Source: Conoideocrella luteorostrata (lineage: Eukaryota > Ascomycota > Sordariomycetes > Hypocreales > Clavicipitaceae). From it: 64,000 nucleotides of DNA. The stretch is taken from positions 62,001-126,000 of the forward strand of contig JASWJB010000088.1 of assembly GCA_032433595.1 (NCBI GenBank), written 5' to 3'. Position 1 is the first letter of the stretch, and each line of letters opens with the position of its first letter. The notes beneath the pieces are model-generated. The model was given only the letters and a program-made list of their open reading frames with translations. It had not been told where the DNA came from and did no database searches. Positions 13,901-23,270 of the stretch are shown here, piece after piece. The translations under genes were made by a program, and so were the position numbers.

Positions 13901-14152
13901 CCTAGTATATATTAGCTTATTCTTGTATACGCTAAGCTATCTTGCTTATGCGTTGTTCTGCTTATTTAATCTAACTTTAAAGGAGTTAAATTATATTATT
14001 GCGTTTATTATTAGAGTTAATGTCTATGGTATCTTAGGGATCCTTCTCCTTTCCTTTAGAGCTTAATCTATGCTTAGAGTTAGGAGCTATGTTAATAGTA
14101 TAAGGTATTGCTTAGAGTAATGTAGTGTAAGTCTAAATAAGAGTCTTTAATA
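7962..14152 (-). pseudogene. Degenerate gag-pol of inner gypsy element
   Basis: Read on the minus strand from 14152 leftwards: a gag-like region (about 14100-12700), then protease/reverse transcriptase (about 11500-10000), RNase H (about 9900-9500) and integrase (about 9300-8500). The reverse transcriptase box reads as EYLNIF, then YLNNILIFLKNLKEHKE. The integrase core reads DKLIKYSYFLLFKEASN and LPEEIVLDKGTIFTF, and the later KHKLSIAYYL carries Tyr where the family has HP. Substitutions of Asp by Asn and His by Tyr, and stops at Arg/Gln/Trp codons, match RIP. All three pol domains are represented, so the element was complete when it inserted. Confidence 0.8.
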
Positions 14153-14577
14153 TGTGATAGCTATGGTTAGTTCCCAAGGGATAAACCTTAGTTATGGTTT
14201 ATGTTAGCAGAGGTTATAAGGCGTTATATATTCTAAGCAAAGAGATATTACATCGCAATGGTTTAGATAATCAATAAATACAGGTAAATAATTATAATGA
14301 TTAAATAACTGTTAAAGACTAATTATCTAAGATATCTAAAGAGTGTAATTTAGTGGTGCCTATATAGTAAGTGGTTCACCGTTGGTTCACGCGAACTCGG
14401 GTGAACTTATGTATGCTACAGGGGAGGGTTCACTGGGGATTCACGCGAACCAAAGTAAACCTAGTCGCGTCCCTTCACGGAACATCTCAGGCTCCGTCCG
14501 CAGGTCACGTGCGGAGGTGGGGTTTTGGCGCCCCATGGCCAGCCTTCTTGCAGCCCGCTAGCCAGGGTCGTAACACA
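14153..14577 (-). repeat. Right LTR of inner retrotransposon (its 5' LTR)
   Basis: 425 bp matching 6767-7191. Here the left, inward half is converted (GTGATAGCTATGGTTAG) and the right, outward half is intact and GC-rich, for example CACGTGCGGAGGTGGGG near 14506. The 69-codon open frame inside it (14371-14580) is LTR sequence, not a gene. Confidence 0.92.
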
Positions 14578-14635
14578 TAACCTAGCTATCACTTAGTTAC
14601 AACTAAGCATAGTCATAAGGTAAGAGGGGTGACTC

Positions 14636-14909
14636 TATCAGAGACTACTACTTATAAGGGCATTCAGAAGCCACGTGATATCGTGAGTCTAGTGACGCAC
14701 CTTAGCCTATGGGAGGAGAACAGCATATAGCTAGCAAACCCTTCACTGCGGGGTAACAGCGAAGCATAAGTAGGGGAGAAGGAGACCAGATTATTAGAAG
14801 GCCAGAGATTAAGACCATTCACAATACAGTGCTACCTTGTTGCTAAGAAGCTACGAATACTTCAGAAGTCTTGTCTATCACTCTGCTTTACCAGTACCCA
14901 GTCGTGACA
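14636..14909 (+). repeat. Right LTR of outer retrotransposon
   Basis: 274 bp, pair of 2211-2484. The inward (left) part is converted (TATCAGAGAC against TGTCAGAGAC) and the outward (right) part intact, ending CCAGTCGTGACA. It is followed by the TCTGA duplication at 14910-14914. Confidence 0.93.
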
Positions 14910-14914
14910 TCTGA

Positions 14915-15671
14915 AGAACTTCTAAAATCATAGCAGCAGTTTCATTAACATTATTGGCTGGACAGTCCCACAGATACAGCATGAAGACGATGACTACGCC
15001 GTATTGAGTTTCTGACTGGATTTAGGAGACACGGGGGCACCAGTCAACCGCAAGAAGGGTTACACAGTCACATTAACTGCTTGGTGATAGCCTGTCACAG
15101 AGCGCAATAAACGCCACACCTATGCGGTAGGGTTACAAAGAATTCAATAATCCCCCCAGATGTTAATGCCCCCCAGACATTAATCCGTCAAGGTCAGGTT
15201 GCCAGTCTCTGGATTGCATACGAGACGGCTACTATCCGGATTAGTGTGGAGGGAATATTTATCAAGGGCTTTAACCCGCTGAACAACAACTTTACGTTGA
15301 ATAGACGATGAGAGAATTCGAATGAATTGTGGGCGCGACTGCTGCTACCAATATAAAAAAAACGATTCCGATACCATCGTCACATTCGCCATCAGCCGGG
15401 GAAGTTTTTTTTTTTTTTTTCCTTTTGGTGTGCGCCATGTCTCGGGCCAAAAGAACTGGGTACTACCACTAACTACGCGGCGAAGCTGTTCATTGTCAAG
15501 GTTTGTTGGCCAGGGTAGTGAAACCCCATGCCGGCTGCCGAGGTGTGACAGCCAACAATGTGTTTCCAAATACTTTTGTCTCGCGAATGAGCACAATGGT
15601 GGGCGCCCCTGAGTTTGGCTGGTCTGCATTCCGTTTGCAATGACAACTGCACATCCCACACATCTCGTCCT
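14915..15671. other. Intergenic between retroelement and secreted-protein gene
   Basis: Base composition returns to normal directly after the target duplication. There is a run of T near 15407-15420. Two overlapping frames on opposite strands (15322-15612 plus, 15659-15345 minus) have no family likeness. The minus-strand neighbour's 3' untranslated region probably lies here. Confidence 0.6.
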
Positions 15672-16622
15672 CTAGAACGGCATTATTACTACTATACAGG
15701 CAATCAAAGACATCAACGCTGACACTCTATTCAGCACCGTAGCGCTGCCCGCAGATGGTGGGTATTGTGTGGTGGGAGACCTGCTGCCTCTCTTAACTGT
15801 ATTCGGAGTTATACAGATGGTTGCAATCTGACTGCCTTCCCCCGGTAAGTACATCGCGAGAACAACGGGTACTGGCTGGCGGACGCGCAAATCATACACG
15901 TCAAATGAATCCCTGCTGCTATCAGGGGGGAGGACATCAGCCCCCAGAGTCCCGTAAGTTTGATACCCTTGTGGAGAAGATCCGGGGAAGCCATTACTGC
16001 ACTGCGGCTTGCTTGATAGGTTTGCCGGAGTAGCTTCACGATGATTAGTGTCTGTGACAAATGATGCGGGCAAGGCAGTGCCGGGCCGAACACGTTGCCA
16101 GGACTTACACGTAGATAGAATCACAGACGTAACGGACTTCCCGCACACGTCGTCAATGTCTAGCGAAGGACAAGATTTAGCATCAGCTGCCAGTAACGGA
16201 GTTTTCGAGATAGCATCGCTGCACTGTTTGCCCAGGATGTTCTCGCACGAGCTGGGGTCGTCTGCCAAAGTGACGTTCTGCCCAGGTAGTCGATACGCGC
16301 ATAGTTTCGTGTTATTTCCTCTCTCGCTTCCGACGAGGTCGCCGGGGACGCTGTAGAACATTTCCAGACTTTGCATTGTAACCCAGTCCCCAAATACCAA
16401 GTGCTCGTGGCGATAGTCGCGCAAGGTCAATGCGAAGTACCAGCGCTCATCCTCGCCGGAGGCGCTGGTGGGATAGAAGGAGACTCTGCCGCTTGAGTTG
16501 AACCCGTCATTGAAAAATTGTGATGAGCAATCGGACGCAGAGTCGTCACTCGTAGCAGAAGCCTGCTCTGCAGAGAAGGTAGCTGCCATGGCCAGTATCC
16601 AGAGGCGCCCTGCCGAGTTCAT
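15672..16622 (-). CDS. Secreted, probably GPI-anchored cysteine-containing protein
   Basis: One exon. I chose the ATG at 16622 because it gives a typical signal peptide (MNSAGRLWILAMAATFSA). The in-frame ATG at 16670 adds 16 polar residues before it. The mature part of about 290 residues has many cysteines (for example C-S-S-Q, L-C-A-Y, S-C-E-N, Q-C-S-D, C-P-S-L, V-C-G-K), several N-glycosylation sequons (NNT, NVT, NLS), and no catalytic motif I recognise. The C-terminus is a hydrophobic segment (LNRVSALMSLIACIVVIMPF) after a small-residue PPSAGSA stretch, as needed for GPI attachment. It is likely a cell-wall or plasma-membrane surface protein. It stands alone next to the retrotransposon block and before a gene-poor stretch. 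Identity beyond this is unknown. Confidence 0.8.
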   Translation of the reverse strand: MNSAGRLWILAMAATFSAEQASATSDDSASDCSSQFFNDGFNSSGRVSFYPTSASGEDERWYFALTLRDYRHEHLVFGDWVTMQSLEMFYSVPGDLVGSERGNNTKLCAYRLPGQNVTLADDPSSCENILGKQCSDAISKTPLLAADAKSCPSLDIDDVCGKSVTSVILSTCKSWQRVRPGTALPASFVTDTNHREATPANLSSKPQCSNGFPGSSPQGYQTYGTLGADVLPPDSSRDSFDVYDLRVRQPVPVVLAMYLPGEGSQIATICITPNTVKRGSRSPTTQYPPSAGSATVLNRVSALMSLIACIVVIMPF

Positions 16623-17813
16623 GGCTCCAAGGTCTTTGTGACAATCGTGACTTAGGTAGGACAGCTTCAATTGACGCAGCTAATGCTAATACGTGATACA
16701 TCTCTAATACACTGTCAAGTCTACTGATGTCCGCTCTTTAAAGTGTTTGCACGGCCCCGTACCGATACAGTCGTTGTCAATCCGCTTCGCCGGCTGTTGT
16801 CATCTACAGCCATAGATCATCATGATCGTTATTCCTGCAGCAATCGGAGTGCTGAATGGAGAGAGCCAAGCTGCCAAGACTGCTTCTCCATTGTAACCGT
16901 ACTCTTTGATCAGACTTTGAGAAGTCCGATTGGTAGAGTTGACCCGCAAAAGACGGCACGCCTGAGGCACTCCGCACAAATATGCTGACGAAATCTCGAT
17001 GCAACAAAGGTGCCAAGAGACAACTAACCCTTAAGGTTCTAGGGTCTTAGATTTAACGTAATGTGCTTATATGAGAACAATTCAACCTTCTTCCAAAAGC
17101 GCCGACCCAACGACTATGACGAAGACCAAGGAAGGCGCAGCACGAACTTCCGAAACTACAGTGCCCTTAACCACGCCGAAGACTAAGAAACAACGAGATG
17201 GTTGGCTTGTCAAGCCAAGACGCAGTCAGCGCCACAAATTGTCGCGACATCAGCTATTCTAGGCTCTCGCCGACTTTGCTGAATGTGCATCCCGGCCTGT
17301 CAATCATGTGGATTGTGCCATGTTTTCGTTTCAAGCTTCGGTACATTTCCGGCGTGGACCGGCGCGCCATTCCAACATTCATCGGGCTTTTTGTGCTGCG
17401 GCTTGGGAAATCCGGAAACGCAAATGCTAATACATCCTGCTCTACCTGCAGGTCATCGCCCAGAATCGAGTGTTCGCCGACAGGGAGCAATGCATGAGAG
17501 AACCTGCGAATCCTTCTGGCAAGCTGATTTTCCCACCGATCAGTAGCAGCGTCAGTGCCACAACGCGTACGGATCGACCCCGAACTTCGAGCTGAAATAC
17601 GCTTTGACGCAATTTGCGAGCGACTTTATATACGTCACATCCAACAGAAATCGCTCTTAAACTGTCTAGACTGGCATCGTTCTCAACTTCGATTCAAATA
17701 TATAAAGGGCAGCTTGGGAGGCAATGTTCACTGTTTAAGTTCATCCCCGCACGACCACATCTCCTACTTCACGAATACTGCTCTCTCGAAGTATTTAAGA
17801 TACAGTCAACGAG
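16623..17813. other. Gene-poor stretch
   Basis: Many short overlapping frames occur on both strands without codon or motif support. A TATA-like TATATAAAGGGC lies near 17699 and would suit transcription of the sequence that follows at 17814. Nothing else is supported. Confidence 0.5.
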
Positions 17814-18222
17814 ATGTTTTTATTCGCCGTATTCAACTTGTCAATGCTGCTTTGAGTACAGGATTCTTAGCAGGAACACCTCTCAGTTCTGCTCGTGAAT
17901 GGTATAGAAAACGTCCTCCACCAAATTGAGTGCGACAATCTACTTTTGCTCAATGCCCAAGACCGTAAGGCCTGTCATGCTTGGTTTAAATTCATTGGTA
18001 TGTGGTGTCATTAACAATAATCACGATTGTACAGGTGACAGCACCATCAGTAGCAATACGTGCCTAGGATCCGGTCGGGCGGTCGATGTCTGTATTCTTT
18101 CACGAGTTTTCCGGGTTCGGAGACCGACAACTGCCGGATGTCACTTTGCAATAATATGCATTCCGAGGCCTGCGGCTCGAGTACGACGTGGGGTCGTAGG
18201 ACGATAGCAATCCCACTGTCGT
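17814..18222 (+). pseudogene. Possible decayed secreted-protein gene
   Basis: After a TATA-like box near 17699, an ATG at 17814 begins a hydrophobic stretch (MFLFAVFNLSMLL). Two in-frame stops (TGA, then TAG five codons later) interrupt it. The same frame then reads on coherently (QEHLSVLLVNGIENVLHQIE, later KACHAWFKFI). It reaches a good intron (GTATGT at 17998, ending ATTGTACAG at 18034). Beyond it a cysteine-containing frame continues (DSTISSNTCLGSG). The two stops are one C-to-T change each from Arg/Gln codons. I infer a former signal-peptide gene now broken; chance cannot be excluded. No family recognised. Confidence 0.28.
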
Positions 18223-18583
18223 GGCAGAGTCAATACCGGTCACGATAGCCCAATCTACCCGCACCGTGGACTGAAGTCGCAAGATGAGCAAATAAAGAAG
18301 TTCTGGTTGCGACATCGAACACGAAGAATCCTAGCTCTCCCATTGTATGGGGAGCTTTCTGTTGAAGAAGACCAGACCGAAGTACAACGCATTCAGGCTC
18401 AGAGCGAGACCAAACCGCTCGATAAAGCGGCAAGCTTTGTTTTGAAGTTATCTGTCGAACTCATAGACAACTAACAGCTATATTTTCAGGATGAAGCGCT
18501 CGTGCGAGAAACCGTAAGGTCAATGTTGAGCGGCCGGGAAGTCCAGAAAAAAACAATCGCGAGTACTTAGAAGAGGTTCTGAG

Positions 18584-18877
18584 TTGAAAGCCTCAGAAAG
18601 CAAGTCCAAGTCGGCATGCATCACGGCATCGGTAAGCCTGGGGAGAGAGCTCTTCAAAGGCCTCAAAGAAGGGGTTGGCATCGACATCTCCTCTGACTGT
18701 GCTGTCACTAGCTCCCGCGAGGTCAAAGTGAAAATTGATTGTAGCAATAGTCCAGGTGGTGTTATGGTCTGGTTCTCAGTTTACATATTCCAGCCGGGCG
18801 GCAAGCCAGGCTGGATCCGGACCTCCGTCGTATCAAATAAAGCCATAGGAAGCTTTCGAGCGCGCTGCCCTGGTTAA
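18584..18877 (+). CDS. Unidentified short frame, perhaps last exon of a decayed gene
   Basis: The frame encodes 97 residues with a protein-like pattern (SVSLGRELFKGLKEG, KVKIDCSNSPGGVMVWFS). The alternating hydrophobic residues suggest beta strands, and the last Cys lies close to the stop. It stays open upstream to about 18530. A consensus 3' splice site (CTAAC..TTTTCAG, 18474-18489) lies about 95 bp before the ATG. It could be the 3' exon of the gene remnant starting at 17814, but the reading frames between them are broken. No family recognised; treat as hypothetical. Confidence 0.3.
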   Translation: MKASESKSKSACITASVSLGRELFKGLKEGVGIDISSDCAVTSSREVKVKIDCSNSPGGVMVWFSVYIFQPGGKPGWIRTSVVSNKAIGSFRARCPG

Positions 18878-19110
18878 CTTTTGGGTTTTTCCAAATCTTG
18901 GCACGGCACTGGGTGAAGCATAGGTGGCTGACTTAACCCATTATCCGTTCGTTAGGTTTTGAGAAACTCTTTGTGTCAACTCAACATGAATAAACTCTAA
19001 TTTCGTAGCTGATATCGTACATTATAAGCTTAGACATGCACCCCCAACTTGTGTTGTGATACTGCGTGTAGCACATTGTAGCACAACGTAGGTTGAGTAC
19101 TTAGCTGATA

Positions 19111-19369
19111 TAGTAGGCTCCTTGCCTTTGTGGCTCTAGCCGGTCGTTTTTGGCTTCTGCCTCTGTGTCTCTAGCCGAAAATCCGAAAATCTACTATTTC
19201 TAAAGGTACTTACTAACATACTAGCATTCTGGGATTCAAACTAGGTTCGTTGCTAGGTGTGGGGTACAGGAAGAAGTGATCCAAGTCTGATACACCTCGG
19301 GCAACCCGGGCTCATAACTGTCAACACAGAAACAACATGCTCTAATTGCGTAGCAATTAGAGCCTACTA
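19111..19369. mobile_element. MITE-like element with TA target duplication
   Basis: The inverted ends TAGTAGGCTC (19111-19120) and GAGCCTACTA (19360-19369) are perfect 10-bp complements, and TA flanks each side (19109-19110, 19370-19371). The size (259 bp), the TA duplication and the lack of coding capacity fit a Tc1/mariner-type MITE. A second perfect inverted pair, CTCTAATTGC/GCAATTAGAG with a 3-base spacer (19340-19362), overlaps the right end. Confidence 0.5.
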
Positions 19370-19371
19370 TA

Positions 19372-19982
19372 GTATTTGACACGTTTTACTTTGTTAATGC
19401 TCCATACTTCAGATGTGGCAGAGGTTACTTCTGCTAGTTCCTTCGGATCCACCATTTACGAGGTCTTAATGCAAACTGAGAGACAGGCAACTTCCTGGAT
19501 CAAGGAGCTCAAGATAAAACATATATCGTGACGTGACCAACCTCATACCGCAGTAGTTTGATGTGGAGGGCGGCTCGAGCTTCCTTCCCAGGCGCCGCCT
19601 CGACTTTCCTTCCCAAGCACTAACTAACTTAGCGTTGTAGCCACCACTCCGCCACACCCTCATCGCCAAGCTTTGAAGAGATGGAGTCCACAATGATGCA
19701 AGAGCATCCCGGTACAATACAGAATGCATAGTGGAGTCATTGGCGAGTAACTCATGGGCAAGTTGGATTGAATGGCGCCATATCACCTCGTCTAGAACGA
19801 ACAACAAGGGCGGTAGCAAACCCTGTTCGTGGCTGAGATGAGCGTTTGTCTTACTCCATGTGTTCACGATGTATTTCCTACTCCCAGCCAGGTCGATAAC
19901 TTGGCTGCTTCGTGCTTTCTCAATTGCTCTTTACTTTTTGAATAATTGAATAACAATACATTTCCACGAAGACTAACTTGCA
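19372..19982. other. Intergenic, upstream region of PaiB-like gene
   Basis: A minus frame of 133 codons (19867-19466) lies here but shows no family likeness or splice context. Only promoter function for the gene at 19983 can be inferred. Confidence 0.5.
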
Positions 19983-20750
19983 ATGCATCTACGGAAAGAC
20001 CACGCCGAGACCAACACCCCGGCTCTCCAGCACTTCATCAAGTCTAACCCGCTCGGTCTGCTCACAACCTCAATCCCATCATCATCATCATCATTCCCAA
20101 TCCTGCAAGCAAGTCACATTCCCTTCATTCTCGACGCTGAAAATGGCTCGACAGCGGGCAATTTAGGCCGTTTGAGGGGCCACATGGCTCGAGAAAACCC
20201 CCAGGCTAAAGCCTTGATCGAAGCTCTCTCTCATTCTACAACGAACACGCTCGACCAAGACATTCTCATCGTATTCACGTCCCCCGTGCAGCACTACATC
20301 ACCACCAATTTCTACTCGAAGACAATGTCTACCGACAGGCGAACGGCCCCGACGTGGAACTACTCCGCTGCGCAAATATACGGCCGCGCGACCATCCATT
20401 GGGATGCTGCGTCGCCGCAAACCAAGGGCTTTTTACTGCAACAATTGCGGGACCTGGCAAAGCTTGGGGAGAGGGAGATCATGGGGTTCGGCGAGAAAGA
20501 GAATGGCATCAAGCCTTGGAAGGTGGAGGATGCGCCGGCAAGTTATTTAGAACGCTCACTGAAGGGGATCATTGGGATTGAAGTTGACATTGTTCGGTTG
20601 GAGGGCAAAGTCAAGATGAGCCAGGAGCTAAGGGAGGCGGATCGAGACGGTGTGGTGAGGGGACTGAAGGCATTGCCGAGTGAGACGGCGAGGAAGATGG
20701 CGGATTTGGTGCACGAGAGAGGTTTGGCGAAGATAGCAAATAAGGCGTAA
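19983..20750 (+). CDS. PaiB-like FMN-binding protein
   Basis: One exon, 255 residues, full length for the family. The start MHLRKDHAETNTPALQHFI aligns with the usual opening of PaiB-type proteins, followed by NPLGLLTTS. The family has the split-barrel flavin-binding fold; bacterial PaiB is described as a negative regulator of sporulation and protease genes, while the fungal role is not known. Residues 60-75 (LGRLRGHMARENPQAK) and the segments VFTSPVQHYI and TWNYSAAQIYG match the conserved core, including the GHMARENPQ-type and PTWNY-type motifs. The C-terminal third is helical. The next gene lies about 490 bp downstream on the same strand, but nothing links the two functionally. Confidence 0.9.
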   Translation: MHLRKDHAETNTPALQHFIKSNPLGLLTTSIPSSSSSFPILQASHIPFILDAENGSTAGNLGRLRGHMARENPQAKALIEALSHSTTNTLDQDILIVFTSPVQHYITTNFYSKTMSTDRRTAPTWNYSAAQIYGRATIHWDAASPQTKGFLLQQLRDLAKLGEREIMGFGEKENGIKPWKVEDAPASYLERSLKGIIGIEVDIVRLEGKVKMSQELREADRDGVVRGLKALPSETARKMADLVHERGLAKIANKA

Positions 20751-21236
20751 TTTATGTGACTTTTTCTCACTGAGCAGCATGCATGAATTTGCCCTTTTGC
20801 TTTCGCAGCAATGATAGATTGGCTGCAAGGCACTACTTGGGGTGCGAAGCGGAACGATCGCAGTGCATGATACAGAGCAGTTATACCCCCTACTAGCAGA
20901 CAATAGTCAAACTGTCGGCGTATTGCCATGAGCGACTCGGACGCCGATGACGGCCGTTGAAACTTTGCTCGGAAGAATCCACTTGTTTTAGCGTTTTGGC
21001 TGGCGTTGATGTCTTCCCCATCAGGATGTGGATTGGACGTGACTGACGGCCGCTCGACGATGATTGATAAGAGGCGGTGGCGCCCCCAAGACAATCCCAG
21101 GAGCTTCTCTCATTTTCCTTCTCTTTGTTCTTAGGTTGTCGTCTATCCTGGTGCTGAGACTCTAATTAATACTTGCCTGTCTATTTGCTCTGCCTTCTCA
21201 TCACCCTCTGCTGCGATCGAGAGCCACCCCGCCATA

Positions 21237-22895
21237 ATGGGAGACGCAGCCGCCCCCACAGGCGACCACACCGTCCTCCTCAATGGCCAAATCTACCACG
21301 CCTCCACGGACCAAAATCTTCCCCCATCATTCTCCTCCTGCATGGTCATCAAAGACGGTCACATTGCCCACATTGGCTCCGAACAAGATGAGCACGTCCT
21401 TACGGCCAAACAGTCCGGCGCTACCATCAAGGATCTCAGCGGCCAGACTGTCCTTCCCGGCTTCATCGACGGCCACTTACACCTTCTCCTTGTCGGTCAG
21501 GCGCTCACTAAAGTTGGCCTAGATCACTGCAAGACTCTAGACGACATCAAGAGTGAAATCAAGAGGTATGCCGTCGCTCATCCAGAAGTTTCCCGCATCT
21601 TTTGCAAAGGGTGGACGCACTCGATGACCCCGGAGGGGGTAGACGCCACCATGCTGGACGACATTGATCCGCGCCCCATTTTTGTAGACACCAAGGATTT
21701 GCATTCTACGTGGTGTAATTCACTGGGCTTGAAGGAGATTTGTGGCGTGATGGAACTTGGGCACGATTCGCCGGATCCGCCGGGTGGCATGATTCAGCGG
21801 GATTCAGATGGGAAACCGAATGGGGTGTTTAACGAGGGTGCTGTGTTTCAAGTGATCTGGCCGTTTGTGGCGAGGGTGGCGTCCATGGAGGAGAAGAAAG
21901 AGGCCATCCAGTCAGCATTCAAGGCATTCAATGCTGTGGGCTACACAGGGATGATCGACATGGCTATGGATGACACGATCTGGGAGCCGCTCGTGGAGTT
22001 GCGGAACGAGACCAACGGGTTGCAGGGCATGCGTGTCGCAGCATATTGGCTCATGAAGCCGGATGACTCGTTGGAAAATATTATTGCGCAGGTTGATCGC
22101 GCAGCTGAGCTGGCGAAGGCGTACAACTCCAAGACTACGCCGGATTGTCGCCTCGTGGGAGTCAAGGTCATTTGCGACGGCATAATCGATGCTTGTACGG
22201 CATCTCTCACAGAGCCATATTCCAATGGCGAGAACCCAGACTCGCTCTGGCCAGAGCATCTTCTTCATCCCCTCGTTGCTAGAGCTCACGCCGCAGGATT
22301 GCAAGTTGCTCTGCATGCCATCGGCGACAGAACCATCCAGATGGCCATCGACGTGCTGGAAAAGAACACCGACAAGTCACGCCGCCCCCGCATCGAGCAT
22401 CTCGAGCTCGCATCCGCACGAGACGCCGAACGCCTAGGCAAGCTCGGTATCACCGCCTCCATTCAGCCCGTTCACTCCGACCCGGCTATCCTTCGCGCAT
22501 GGCCACGCCTCATCGGCGAAGGACGGTGCAAGCGAGCGTTTGCGTATCGTGAATTTGCCGATGGCGGGGCGCCATTAGCCCTGGGATCAGATGCCCCTAC
22601 GGCTCCGCATCAACCACTTCCTAATTTATACGTTGCTACGACAAGACGTTCCTACAGGGAGCCAGAGCTGGATACTGTGGTGAATCCGGAATTCGCACTT
22701 ACGGTGTGCCAAGCCATCGTGGGGGCTACACATGGCTCGGCGTACTCGAGTTTTGCTGACCAATGGACGGGAAGTTTAAAAGTTGGCCTGAAGGCTGATT
22801 TTGTGGTTTGTGATGTGGTGCTTACGCCGGAGGAGATTATGAAGGGAGTGGTGAGGGAGACCTGGTTTGAAGGGAAGAAGGTGTATGAAGCGTAA
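21237..22895 (+). CDS. YtcJ-like amidohydrolase (Amidohydro_3 family)
   Basis: One exon, 552 residues, normal length for YtcJ-like metal-dependent hydrolases. The N-terminal beta part is followed by VLPGFIDGHLHLL, with the metal-binding HxH at residues 80-82. Later come GVKVICDGIIDA (family motif around the substrate/metal site), ALHAIGDR with His360, RIEHLE with His388 and LALGSDAP with Asp452. All the metal ligands I would expect are present, so it should be active. Members hydrolyse amide or ester-like bonds in small molecules; the substrate cannot be told from sequence. No signal peptide or membrane segment, so probably cytosolic. Confidence 0.92.
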   Translation: MGDAAAPTGDHTVLLNGQIYHASTDQNLPPSFSSCMVIKDGHIAHIGSEQDEHVLTAKQSGATIKDLSGQTVLPGFIDGHLHLLLVGQALTKVGLDHCKTLDDIKSEIKRYAVAHPEVSRIFCKGWTHSMTPEGVDATMLDDIDPRPIFVDTKDLHSTWCNSLGLKEICGVMELGHDSPDPPGGMIQRDSDGKPNGVFNEGAVFQVIWPFVARVASMEEKKEAIQSAFKAFNAVGYTGMIDMAMDDTIWEPLVELRNETNGLQGMRVAAYWLMKPDDSLENIIAQVDRAAELAKAYNSKTTPDCRLVGVKVICDGIIDACTASLTEPYSNGENPDSLWPEHLLHPLVARAHAAGLQVALHAIGDRTIQMAIDVLEKNTDKSRRPRIEHLELASARDAERLGKLGITASIQPVHSDPAILRAWPRLIGEGRCKRAFAYREFADGGAPLALGSDAPTAPHQPLPNLYVATTRRSYREPELDTVVNPEFALTVCQAIVGATHGSAYSSFADQWTGSLKVGLKADFVVCDVVLTPEEIMKGVVRETWFEGKKVYEA

Positions 22896-23270
22896 GTGTT
22901 GCTTGTGGACTTTTAATTGAGGCCGGTGTAGAGGGAGTTGAGGCATATGTTGTGTTAGTTAGCGAAGCGGCGAGGACTATTAAGTGTTTATATGTAAATG
23001 CGCATAAATAGATAGATATTTACAGTACGAGATCGATTGGAATTTTGCCCTGGGTATAAGTGCATGTTACTTCAGTGAGCTGAACTTCGAGGTAGGTGGA
23101 GTCAGAGTCTAACTGTCGATCCGCGCTCCGGAAAATCTTTCCTCCACATCCAAATTTCCCCAAGTACTCCGAACACCTGCAAGCTCCCATCATCACCACG
23201 GATTATCACGACAACCTGCTTGTCGCGAATCTATCAACTCGAGTTTCCTTTCGCACAAACACTGCCCATC

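Larger units (their letters stand above)
6767..14577 (-). mobile_element. Inner Ty3/gypsy-type retrotransposon, reverse orientation, nested
   Basis: Direct repeats of 425 bp (6767-7191 and 14153-14577) bound this element; the ends read TGTG..CACA in the less mutated copies. Pol motifs are on the minus strand, opposite to the host element: the reverse transcriptase YLDD-type box (as YLNNILIF) near 10290-10260, and the integrase core near 9010-8600 (ITKLPLSKEPL, then LPEEIVLDKGTIF). A polypurine tract (AGAGAGGGGAC on the minus strand) sits just inside the left LTR at about 7192-7205, which confirms minus-strand sense. The bases beside the LTRs are CTAAG (6762-6766) and TAACC (14578-14582), so no clean target duplication is seen. 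An extra plus-strand reading frame lies between the pol 3' end and the LTR. All frames carry stops. Confidence 0.9.
2211..14909 (+). mobile_element. Outer Ty3/gypsy-type LTR retrotransposon, RIP-mutated, with nested insertion
   Basis: Two 274-bp direct repeats (2211-2484 and 14636-14909) flank the element, and a perfect TCTGA duplication flanks the repeats. The LTR ends are TGTCA..TGACA; they read TGTCA..TAATA on the left and TATCA..TGACA on the right after C-to-T/G-to-A change. On the plus strand, interrupted frames follow the order protease, reverse transcriptase, RNase H, integrase, which is the gypsy order. The interior is very AT-rich, dominated by TA, and full of stop codons, as RIP produces. 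Integrase is interrupted at 6766 by a second element, and the rest of integrase does not reappear after it. The element is dead and cannot move by its own proteins. A PPT-like GTAAGAGGGGTGAC precedes the right LTR. I could not identify the primer-binding site. Confidence 0.92.

Noticed and set aside
19466..19867. Minus-strand frame of 133 codons
   Set aside because: No family likeness and no splice or promoter context; it lies in the probable upstream region of the PaiB-like gene.
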